From Pseudobdellovibrionaceae bacterium (GTDB lineage Bacteria > Bdellovibrionota > FAC87 > UBA2466), in contig JAHFAF010000011.1 of NCBI GenBank assembly GCA_023250715.1, positions 1 through 38,248 of the forward strand: 38,248 bases of DNA. The letters are read 5' to 3'. The notes under the pieces are model-generated. The model made no database searches. It was not told the DNA's origin and saw nothing but the letters and a program-made list of their open reading frames with translations. Below are positions 31,435 to 38,248 of this stretch, one piece after another; position 1 is the stretch's first letter, and each line of letters begins with the position of its first letter. Position numbers and translations under genes: made by a program.

Positions 31435-32717
31435 AGGAGATCCGCGCTCTTTCGCGACTAGCAATTCCCCTGATTTTGGCCCAACTGGGGCTTATGACCA
31501 TGGTACTCGCCGATACCTATATGGTGGGGCGCTTGGGATCCGTGGAGCTTGCGGGGATGGGTCTGGGAAACGCTTTCCTCTTCACGCTTTCCACCTTAAT
31601 TGCGGGTCTTGTAATGGGCCTCGATGGCCTTTTCGCGAAAGAGAATGCAAAAGGCGGAGTGCGGGCTGCGGCCCCTTGGTTTTTTGGAGCCGGAGTTTTG
31701 GTGATCGGAGCTTCTCTGTTGAGTGTTTTAATTCTTTACGTAGCAGGCTCACTTCTTGAGAGTTGGGGGGTAGCGCCCGAGGTGGCAAGGGTTGCTTCCT
31801 CCTACCTGCGAGCGGTGAGCTGGTGCATTCTTCCCGGAATTCTTTTTTTACTTGCTCGCCAATTCCTTGCGGCGCTTGGGGTTGTACGAAAGATTGCGGT
31901 GATCGTTCTCCTCGCGAATGGGGTCAATATCGCTCTAAACTACCTATGGATTCCGAAATGGGGAGCCGCGGGCTCCGGTTATGCCACAACGGCAACTCGC
32001 TTCTTCATGGTGGGAGTTCTGATTCCCGATCTTTTGAGGATTCTAAAGGGAGTTCCCTGGCAAGTGAGACTCAAGGATCTCTTGAAAATCGGGGGCCCGG
32101 TCTCGATGCAAGCAATGGCGCGCGCTGGAGTCTTTTCGCTTCTGGGGGTGTGGGTGGGAAAAATCGGCGTGACGGCCCTTGCGGCCCACTCGATTGTTCT
32201 CATGGTGGCGAACCTTCTCAATATGATCCCGATTGGACTATCGAGTGCTGTTGCCATTCGAGTGGCGATTGGCTTGGGCCGGGATGATTTTCCGGCGGCC
32301 TCCCGATCCATCCAGGGTGGCCTGTGGGCCGGTGGCGGGCTCATGGCGCTTCTGACGGTGGTGCTTTGGATAGGGAAGGGAAAGTTGATAGAGCCCTTTG
32401 CTGTCGATCTTTCCGTGCGCGAAATGGCGGGAGGGGTTCTAATTTGGGTTGCGCTCTTCCAAATCGTCGATACTTTGCAGTACGTAGTCGTGGGGGCGCT
32501 CCGCGCTTATCACGAGTTTCTCTCGGCACTCTGGGGAACGCTTTTCGGCCTGTGGGGAGTTACGCTCATTATTGCCTACGGACGGGATCTTTCCGGGGTC
32601 TGGGCGGGGGTTTTTTCCGGGATCGTCACTTTGTTCTTGGTGACCGGGTTTACGCTATGGAGAAGATCTTACCTTCCCGTTCCAGCCGCCGAATCCTTTC
32701 GTAGTCCTGGAGGATGA
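31428..32717 (+). CDS. MATE-family efflux protein (second copy)
   Basis: This 429-residue polytopic protein opens with IRALSRLAIPLILAQLGLMTMVLADTYMVGRLG (two adjoining pieces of the NorM-type helix 1), and its second half begins LKIGGPVSMQAMARAG. This is the NorM/DinF-like branch, unlike the MATE gene at 10 kb, so the two are not recent duplicates. The start is GTG 31428, overlapping the acetyltransferase stop. Its last 68 bases overlap the convergent ATP-grasp gene. Substrate unknown. Confidence 0.9.
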   Translation: MVEEIRALSRLAIPLILAQLGLMTMVLADTYMVGRLGSVELAGMGLGNAFLFTLSTLIAGLVMGLDGLFAKENAKGGVRAAAPWFFGAGVLVIGASLLSVLILYVAGSLLESWGVAPEVARVASSYLRAVSWCILPGILFLLARQFLAALGVVRKIAVIVLLANGVNIALNYLWIPKWGAAGSGYATTATRFFMVGVLIPDLLRILKGVPWQVRLKDLLKIGGPVSMQAMARAGVFSLLGVWVGKIGVTALAAHSIVLMVANLLNMIPIGLSSAVAIRVAIGLGRDDFPAASRSIQGGLWAGGGLMALLTVVLWIGKGKLIEPFAVDLSVREMAGGVLIWVALFQIVDTLQYVVVGALRAYHEFLSALWGTLFGLWGVTLIIAYGRDLSGVWAGVFSGIVTLFLVTGFTLWRRSYLPVPAAESFRSPGG

Positions 32718-33897
32718 CTTTTTTATCCTCATGAACGAGGGTGAAAAAGCCTGGGGCGGTAAAATAATTTGTGGTGAGCTTAATAGGAGATCCCGTCTTC
32801 GCTCTGAGGCGCATCTGGAAAAATGACGGCAGGCTTCGCAAAATTTCCTCTCCCGGAATCGCTTCGACAGTTCCTTCTTGGTACGAAGTCAGATAGACGG
32901 TCAGCGCATTCTTGAGCAATGGAAAGGGTTGCGAAGATTTTTTCGCGAAAGCCGCTTCGTCGATATAAGCATCCACCGTCAAATCCAAAGGGCCAAATCC
33001 GATGGCAGCTTGATTCACCGACGGAACCGATAAGCCATCCAAACGAGCCCCCAGTTCGACCAAGACGGGTCCTGCCGGAGTTAATATCGCTTCCGTGTGC
33101 GCGGGCCCGTTCCTAACATCGAGGGCATCGAGAACTCCCAGGACATACTCGCGCAGGGTTTTTGAAGGCTCTCCTTCATCGGGCAAAAGCTCGTTACAAT
33201 CGTAAACGCAATCGTGCCCGTTAATGGAGCGTTTCTTGTAACGCCAGATATCCGTGAAGTGGTGCTGGCCGTCGCGGCTGACTGTGTTTAGAAAAAATTC
33301 AGTTCCGTCTAAAAACTCCTGGAGGAGAACCTTTTCATTGAGAAGACCGAGCATATTCGTATGACCGATGATTTCTCTCGCGGCATTTCCGATCTCGGTT
33401 CCATTGGTGCAAACGGCGACTTTATCGGTGCCAGCACTATTCAGCGGCTTCACAACTACTTTCTTTAACCCGGAATTATCGAACCATTTGATAAGCTCGC
33501 CAATGTCGGACGAACAAAACTGCTTAGCCGCCTGGAGGCCGCTTGCACGAACGGCTTCCACCATTTCATATTTGTTTCTTCGTGCGGAACTCAAGCGCGT
33601 GCCGTTTGTAGGCAGCTTAAAATGCTCGCTGAGTCTATCTGCGAGCTCGACACCGGTCTCCGTTCCAGGAAGGACACAGGCTAGGGAAAAGCGTGAGAGC
33701 TCGTTCACCAACTTTTCAAAGTCGCCGTCAAAAATAAATTGGGCGTGAAAATCCTCCGCGTGAAAGGAAGGCAAAAGAATCGGCCAAACGGTTGGCGTAC
33801 TTTGGACGTGTAGTGACTTCATCCCCCGTCGCCCAAATTCCGGCGCCAGAAGATTTCCCGCCGAATACCCGTCCACCACTACGCAAAAGTCCCTCAA
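32650..33897 (-). CDS. ATP-grasp ligase (carboxylate-amine ligase type)
   Basis: This 415-residue protein has an N-terminal pre-ATP-grasp Rossmann-like domain (CVVVDGYSAGNLLAPEFGRRG), a central phosphate loop VVVKPLNSAGTDKVAVC and a late EAILTPAGPVLVELGARLDGL metal-binding strand. The pattern is that of stand-alone ATP-grasp enzymes such as L-amino acid ligases (BacD-like) that join amino acids or other carboxylates and amines. The start is a TTG at 33897 with GGGGGT six bases before it; no in-frame ATG precedes the Rossmann segment. It is the last gene of a minus-strand group and overlaps the MATE gene tail to tail. Confidence 0.82.
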   Translation of the reverse strand: MRDFCVVVDGYSAGNLLAPEFGRRGMKSLHVQSTPTVWPILLPSFHAEDFHAQFIFDGDFEKLVNELSRFSLACVLPGTETGVELADRLSEHFKLPTNGTRLSSARRNKYEMVEAVRASGLQAAKQFCSSDIGELIKWFDNSGLKKVVVKPLNSAGTDKVAVCTNGTEIGNAAREIIGHTNMLGLLNEKVLLQEFLDGTEFFLNTVSRDGQHHFTDIWRYKKRSINGHDCVYDCNELLPDEGEPSKTLREYVLGVLDALDVRNGPAHTEAILTPAGPVLVELGARLDGLSVPSVNQAAIGFGPLDLTVDAYIDEAAFAKKSSQPFPLLKNALTVYLTSYQEGTVEAIPGEEILRSLPSFFQMRLRAKTGSPIKLTTNYFTAPGFFTLVHEDKKVILQDYERIRRLEREGKIFSIA

Positions 33898-33973
33898 CCC
33901 ATCACCCCCAGTTCCAACATAATGCGTTGGGTCTCAATGGAAAGGAAAGGGCCGGAAAAGCGTTAACGTCGGA

Positions 33974-34777
33974 TCAGGGCTTAAAGCCGCGGGCGTCGTT
34001 CAGGCAGTTGGTGTCGTAGACGATGGTGTTACCCGTAGTCAGAATTTGGGTGACGAACGTTTTCAGGTCTGCGGCCCCTTCGTTCAGGTAGTACATCACG
34101 CACTGGTCATTATTGCAGTGCTTGCCGTGATCCGTGTCTTGGTGGCTTGCGGCCATCGTAATGCCATTGTTTACAAGACCAAGGGCGTGTCCCAGCTCGT
34201 GAATCGCGGTGGTTAGCTCGACAAACTTTGGGACCGCGGCAGCTCCACCGGAAGTGCTCAGGATTACCGGCTTGAACATTGCCAGTACCGTCGTGCCGGA
34301 AATACTGACCCCGATTACCGAATCGTTTTTGGCTCCATTTTCCTCGTAGTATCCGTCTAAGAACACCATGAAGAAATTGCCCTCGGCAGCGCTCGATTTT
34401 CCTTTTCGATAGGTGGTCGCGATGGCGAGAATTGCGTCCGACGAAAATGTTTCCTTACTTTGATCCGGGATGGCCTGCATTTCTTCTAGCGTCGTGGGAA
34501 CGGTGATGGCTACGGCGGTAGATCTTCCCTCAAAGAGAGCCGCCAAATTATCTTTCACGAAATCCCAAAGGGGCTTTCCGCCCACAATCGCAGGTGCGTT
34601 TCCCGTGTAGGGTTCCGCACCCGGCTCATAAGCGATTTCGATCGTCATTTGGGTCATAGTGGAGAAAAAGGTGGTGGGAGTATCGAAGGAAGAGGTCTTG
34701 GAATCCGAAGAGGAGCATGCGAGCCCGCAGAGAAGGAAGGTGGTTGCCAGGAATTTTACATTGAAAAAATGTTTCAT
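33974..34777 (-). CDS. Archaemetzincin-like zinc metalloprotease lipoprotein
   Basis: This protein of about 267 residues has a lipobox ending at Cys21 (CGLAC). The metzincin-like zinc motif is AIHELGHALGLVNNG (His193, Glu194, His197), and a HCNNDQCVMYY segment at 220-230 resembles the archaemetzincin Cys-x4-Cys-Met turn. The third metzincin His (HExxHxxGxxH) is Asn203 here, so the third ligand may be one of the His residues in SHQDTDHGKHC. It is an outer-membrane or periplasmic peptidase candidate. It follows the polytopic protein gene by 13 bases. Confidence 0.82.
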   Translation of the reverse strand: MKHFFNVKFLATTFLLCGLACSSSDSKTSSFDTPTTFFSTMTQMTIEIAYEPGAEPYTGNAPAIVGGKPLWDFVKDNLAALFEGRSTAVAITVPTTLEEMQAIPDQSKETFSSDAILAIATTYRKGKSSAAEGNFFMVFLDGYYEENGAKNDSVIGVSISGTTVLAMFKPVILSTSGGAAAVPKFVELTTAIHELGHALGLVNNGITMAASHQDTDHGKHCNNDQCVMYYLNEGAADLKTFVTQILTTGNTIVYDTNCLNDARGFKP

Positions 34778-34790
34778 GAATAAGATAGAT

Positions 34791-36911
34791 TTACCGCGGA
34801 GTGGATCCGGAGGCAATATTTTGCGCATCTAGTGTCCCGAGCTGGTCCTGCGCTTCCTTGAAGTTCGGCACCGTGGCAATTGCATCGCGTAGCACCTTCT
34901 TTCCCCAATCGGCTTGGCCCATAGACTCGATCACGCGGGCCATCTCCATCCAAGCCTGGCGGTGGTTTGGATTTTTCTGTACGGCTTCCCGGTAAAACTC
35001 GACCGCTTCTGAGCGCCAGTTATCGACGGCAAAACGGTGAGCGATACGATACTCGTAATCCCCCCCCAGTCCGCGCTCTTTTCGAATCTCTGGAGTCCAG
35101 GAATCGTGGAGCCAGTAAAGACCAACCGTTCCTGATCGGGCGAGAAGGCCCCTTTCATCGATGAATCGACGCCTCGTCTTTTCTCCCCAGACCCTTTCCT
35201 CGACGGGCCCCCACAGAATCGCCCGGTAACCCAGTCTTCCTCCGTACGGGGCAAAATCTCCACCGATAAACATCTTTCCCAAGGTCGGCATTAATTCCTC
35301 GGGGAGGCGCGTGTGCACCGCTGCGGAGAGAGGCGTATTGAAGGAGGTTGTTGCTTCCTGCGCTGGCGGGCAGATGGTTCCGATAGCATGGGGATGAGCC
35401 CCCGCAAGCACCGGCATTCCCGGAAATTCATGCCGTAAGATCTCGTTCATCGCCAAATAATCTTTCCAGGGGAAGGAGACATCGAGCTGATTGGGCTTTC
35501 CCATGAATGAGTAGAGAAAATACCCGTGCAGAAAAAGAGCCGGGCCCACTGCAGTGAGAGCCAATGCTTTTCTTTTTCCCGGGGAGAGCGCCGTAAAATA
35601 ACGGCAGATCCAGAAGGCCGCTGCAAGAAATGCCACAAGGGCGAAGTGGCGACGGAGCTCGTAATTGGTCCAGGTGTAATGAGAAAGGGCGACCCCGAGA
35701 CTAAGAACCAACATCTCCCAACCTCGAAATAAGTCCAATCGAAATTTTTTCCAAAGGGAGGCGATGAAGATGAAAATAAAGATGCCCAGAACCCCCGTGA
35801 TGAGAGCTCCCATGACGGGAAGGAGCGGCCACGCCCACCAGGAGACATCCCAAAAGGTGGGGGATTGAATCCCCTTGCGAATAAAAAGCACCCAAGGGGG
35901 AAAGCCTAGGGCAAGTTGGTGTACCAAAAAAGCCACTAGCGTTACGAGAAAAAATTTCGCGGCGTTTTTTCGACGTGCCAAAAAATAAAAAGGGAAAAAG
36001 AAGATGGAAAGCGGAGGGGAGGCAATCCAGGCGGCGGCGTAAAAAAAATAGGAAAGAAATTCAGGTACGACCAGAAAGACGGAGAGAAAAATCAAGAAAA
36101 GAAAATGTTGGGGAGCGGTGAGAGCCGCCATTTTCAGCGGAAAGAAATGGATGAAAACGGGAGGCCAGCTCCAGTCCGCTTCAATTCCTGCTTGGCCCCC
36201 AAGGACGAGGGATTCCATAAAGTGATAGGAGTCGGCGCTTAGAAAGAGAATACCGGCCATGATCCATCCCCACGGGCGGAAAAACATTCGGGGAGACACG
36301 CGTGTGAAGGACCAAAGAATGAGAAGACTGCCGAGAACGGACGTGCTCCAGAGCGCGCCAGCAACGGCGGAAGCTCGGTGAAGGCTAGGCAGGACGGCGA
36401 GATAGAGAGCGGCCCAGTGGTACCAGAGGGATTGGTAATTCAGGGGCGTGCCGACGAGAAAAGGGTTTTCCTTTCCGCGAATGAGCGCCTCAACGAGGAT
36501 TACCGTTCTTTCCCCGTCATTGTTAAAGGGTGCTCGAAAATAGGGGCCGCTTCCAAGCAGCGGTTCCCAGCCCTGTCGGGCGAGGATGAGAAAGGAGTCG
36601 AAACAGCAGAAGCAACCCAAAATAGAAAACCCGATTACCCAAATGCGCAACGGGATTTGGTCCCGTTTGAACGAAACTCTAAGGGTAAGGTGTGTCAGAA
36701 TGATCGAGCAAGTGACGACGAGAAGAATTTTCAGCCAACCGTAAGGTACTCGCATGTGGAGATACGCAGCCAAAATTGCCTGGTAGGCGAGGTTGAGTCC
36801 AAGCCCAACGAAGATCTCCGCCCTACGAAGTCGCTTCTGAAGAATGAGAAGAAAAAGTACCGGAGCGAGCGCTCCAAAAGACAAAAGGGTCCAGGCCTTC
36901 AGCATTGCCAT
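34791..36911 (-). CDS. Large polytopic membrane protein with C-terminal TPRs (GT-C-like)
   Basis: This 706-residue protein has about twelve or more hydrophobic helices up to residue 480, an exported-looking loop with NNDGERTVILVEAL and PLNYQSLWYHW early on, then a soluble tail with TPR-like repeats (AVEFYREAVQKNPNHRQAW, KKVLRDAIATVPNFKEAQ). The topology and the acidic early loop recall GT-C glycosyltransferases or oligosaccharyl ligases, but I do not see a decisive motif. ATG 36911 lacks a ribosome site and stands six bases after a perfect TATAAT, so a leaderless mRNA is possible. The metalloprotease gene follows on the same strand. Confidence 0.75.
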   Translation of the reverse strand: MAMLKAWTLLSFGALAPVLFLLILQKRLRRAEIFVGLGLNLAYQAILAAYLHMRVPYGWLKILLVVTCSIILTHLTLRVSFKRDQIPLRIWVIGFSILGCFCCFDSFLILARQGWEPLLGSGPYFRAPFNNDGERTVILVEALIRGKENPFLVGTPLNYQSLWYHWAALYLAVLPSLHRASAVAGALWSTSVLGSLLILWSFTRVSPRMFFRPWGWIMAGILFLSADSYHFMESLVLGGQAGIEADWSWPPVFIHFFPLKMAALTAPQHFLFLIFLSVFLVVPEFLSYFFYAAAWIASPPLSIFFFPFYFLARRKNAAKFFLVTLVAFLVHQLALGFPPWVLFIRKGIQSPTFWDVSWWAWPLLPVMGALITGVLGIFIFIFIASLWKKFRLDLFRGWEMLVLSLGVALSHYTWTNYELRRHFALVAFLAAAFWICRYFTALSPGKRKALALTAVGPALFLHGYFLYSFMGKPNQLDVSFPWKDYLAMNEILRHEFPGMPVLAGAHPHAIGTICPPAQEATTSFNTPLSAAVHTRLPEELMPTLGKMFIGGDFAPYGGRLGYRAILWGPVEERVWGEKTRRRFIDERGLLARSGTVGLYWLHDSWTPEIRKERGLGGDYEYRIAHRFAVDNWRSEAVEFYREAVQKNPNHRQAWMEMARVIESMGQADWGKKVLRDAIATVPNFKEAQDQLGTLDAQNIASGSTPR

Positions 36912-36917
36912 GCGTGA

Positions 36918-36923
36918 ATTATA
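36918..36923 (-). promoter_or_regulatory. -10 box giving a possible leaderless transcript
   Basis: Read on the minus strand, a perfect TATAAT is followed by six bases (TCACGC) and the ATG at 36911. A transcript would start at or next to the A of ATG. The -35 region (TTCAAA at about 18 bases) is weak. Confidence 0.4.
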
Positions 36924-36942
36924 ACGTTAAAGAAGGGGAACT

Positions 36943-37656
36943 TTGAAACCGCATATTAAACTATCTTCTCCACTGCCTTCGCGCCGAGCCATTGTTTGTG
37001 GGGCTCCGGAAAGAGCCGAGGTTGTTGCAAGAAAGCTGAAAGATTCCAAACCGCTTGGGAAGAATAGGGAGTTTCATTCCTATACTGGGCTGCACCAAGG
37101 GCAGCCGATCCTGGTTATTTCCCACGGTGTGGGGGCCTCGGGTGCCATGATCTGTTTTCAGGAGCTTTTTGATTGCGGGGTGAACACGATTATTCGGTTG
37201 GGCACCGCGGGTGGTTTGTACGATGAGACCCAAATAGGCGATATCGTTGTTCCGACTTCCGCCATCCGTCAGGATGGGGTCTCCCGCTTGATGGTTCCGG
37301 AGTGCTTTCCTGCGGTGCCGGACAGAGAACTCACCCATTCTCTTTTGAGTCTTTTTGCCCAGAGCAAGGTTCCCGTGCGATCGGGAATGATTCTTAGTTC
37401 CGATCTTTTTTATCCAGGCCTCTTGGAATCCGACTTGGGATTTTACAAAAAGGCGAACGCGATCGCTGTTGAAATGGAATGCTCGGCATTATTTGTCGCG
37501 GCTCACCTTCGCCAAGTCCGTGCCGCTTCCGTCTTGGTGCTGGATGGAAATCCTCTCAAATGGCAGGAGGGGCAATACGACCCTACTTCGGATCGCATCG
37601 CCCAATCGGTTGAGAAGGCGATTGGCATTTGTCTCGACGCTCTAGTCTCGTTTTAG
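36943..37656 (+). CDS. Nucleoside phosphorylase (uridine/purine type)
   Basis: This 237-residue member of the PNP/UDP family cleaves nucleosides with phosphate in salvage. Seen are AIVCGAPERAE near the N-terminus, SHGVGASGAMICFQEL, the phosphate- and ribose-site RLGTAGGL, and AVEMECSALFVAAHL, whose MEC matches the conserved Met-Glu ribose contact. VLDGNP replaces the usual VSD segment, with Asp kept. The TTG start at 36943 has AAGGGG about five bases upstream. It is divergent from the polytopic protein gene. Confidence 0.88.
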   Translation: MKPHIKLSSPLPSRRAIVCGAPERAEVVARKLKDSKPLGKNREFHSYTGLHQGQPILVISHGVGASGAMICFQELFDCGVNTIIRLGTAGGLYDETQIGDIVVPTSAIRQDGVSRLMVPECFPAVPDRELTHSLLSLFAQSKVPVRSGMILSSDLFYPGLLESDLGFYKKANAIAVEMECSALFVAAHLRQVRAASVLVLDGNPLKWQEGQYDPTSDRIAQSVEKAIGICLDALVSF

Positions 37657-37684
37657 GAGTAGAATAGAGCCCTCGGAGGGTCGA

Positions 37685-38248
37685 ATGCGGTATCTTCTTC
37701 TTTTCCTTTTCCCGTTGAGTTGTCTCGCTCATGAAGTAGGGAAGAGCCCCGTCCTCACCCATGCCGTCGCAAAAATCGCAGATTGCACAACTGGTTGGCG
37801 AAAATACTCAGCCGAGGATCAAAAGGAGGGGGCCTACCCCGAGACCCACGTCACCTATTATCGATACGTGTTCAAAGTGCCTGCTGGGAAAAAGATATCC
37901 ATCAAAGTCGAGGGCGAGTACCCGGCCGGGCGTTACGCGGGTTTCAATCTCTATGATACCAAGAGGATGGATAGCTACGCGGGCCTTGCGGACTTTGAGA
38001 TGGAGCCCGATGCCGGCTCGGTCAATCCCTTCAAAGAAAACGCCGAGGGGAAAAAGAACTACACTGTTTGGGCCGAACCCAAGGAGAAGACTTCCGGTCC
38101 GAATCGCCTCGTGATGAAAGAGGGAGATGTTGGGAAGGAAAGAACCTACGAGCTATGGTACCGCATCTACGAGCCTGAGGATGGCCATTTAGGAAAGGTG
38201 AATTTACCCCGCCTGACGGCGGTCGATCCCGAAACCGGAGCTCAAATC
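37685..38248 (+). CDS. Exported protein, cut by right edge
   Basis: An open frame of 188 codons runs to the window end without a stop. It begins with a signal peptide (RYLLLFLFPLSCLA) and continues with KVPAGKKISIKVEGEYPAGRY, FNLYDTKRMDSYAGL and LWYRIYEPEDGHLG, which read as beta-rich. No family is named. GGAGGG six bases before the ATG supports the start, 28 bases after the phosphorylase stop, so it may be co-transcribed. Confidence 0.75.
   Translation, partial: MRYLLLFLFPLSCLAHEVGKSPVLTHAVAKIADCTTGWRKYSAEDQKEGAYPETHVTYYRYVFKVPAGKKISIKVEGEYPAGRYAGFNLYDTKRMDSYAGLADFEMEPDAGSVNPFKENAEGKKNYTVWAEPKEKTSGPNRLVMKEGDVGKERTYELWYRIYEPEDGHLGKVNLPRLTAVDPETGAQI

Noticed and set aside
1-38248. CRISPR arrays, tRNA and rRNA genes
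   Set aside because: I saw no regularly spaced repeats, no tRNA T-loop/anticodon arrangement and no rRNA-like sequence in the gaps between genes.

Overview
The window is gene-dense DNA of moderate GC from a Gram-negative bacterium. Supporting signs are lipoprotein signal peptides, many exported Tyr/Asn-rich proteins, a TIG-domain protein with a CxxCH motif, a thiol peroxidase/glutaredoxin pair and an archaemetzincin-like exported protease. The style (many ATGA overlaps, frequent GTG/TTG starts, exported proteins of unknown function) fits Bdellovibrionota or a related deltaproteobacterial lineage. That assignment is an inference; no rRNA or tRNA gene is visible.

Region 1-5.6 kb (minus strand) is the most unusual part. 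It is a tightly coupled operon reading ketoacyl synthase III -> ATP-grasp ligase -> PLP-dependent (ODC/DAPDC fold) decarboxylase -> acyl carrier protein -> ketosynthase-like protein without catalytic residues -> second ketoacyl synthase III, continuing past the left edge. The carrier protein, ATP-grasp and decarboxylase trio matches the logic of butirosin BtrI/BtrJ/BtrK, where an amino acid is loaded on an ACP and decarboxylated there. The paired inactive and active ketosynthases recall PqsB/PqsC. Together they suggest an aminoacyl-ACP-primed condensation pathway to an unknown small molecule. Holo-ACP synthase (7.9 kb), a glutamine-hydrolysing asparagine synthase-like protein (8.1-9.9 kb) and a MATE exporter (10-11.4 kb) follow nearby and may serve it.

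Region 5.6-13.8 kb also holds a VOC protein, a GIN-domain exported protein, a lipoprotein esterase, a TPR protein, two tandem secreted proteins with about ten-residue Asn/Tyr repeats, and a Tyr/Gly-rich lipoprotein facing them across a strong terminator.

Region 13.9-17.3 kb is a lipid-modification operon: two membrane desaturases, the first with its Shine-Dalgarno buried in a perfect hairpin, and an AlkB-like oxygenase. S-adenosylmethionine decarboxylase follows.

Region 17.3-25.6 kb has three exported proteins of unknown function, a hybrid histidine kinase with an HPt domain plus an OmpR-type regulator, and two divergent redox units (SDR with an inserted zinc finger plus an ArsC/Spx-like protein; thiol peroxidase plus glutaredoxin).

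Region 25.6-38.2 kb carries a REP-associated tyrosine transposase framed by two inverted REP hairpins, a penicillin-acylase-family hydrolase, an Atm1-type ABC transporter followed by an acetyltransferase and a second MATE protein, a second ATP-grasp enzyme, a metzincin-like lipoprotein, a large polytopic membrane protein with TPRs, a nucleoside phosphorylase, and the start of an exported protein cut by the right edge.

Two copies of an undescribed long inverted-repeat element (6.05-6.23 kb and 16.56-16.73 kb) share a core hairpin with a compensatory base-pair change.
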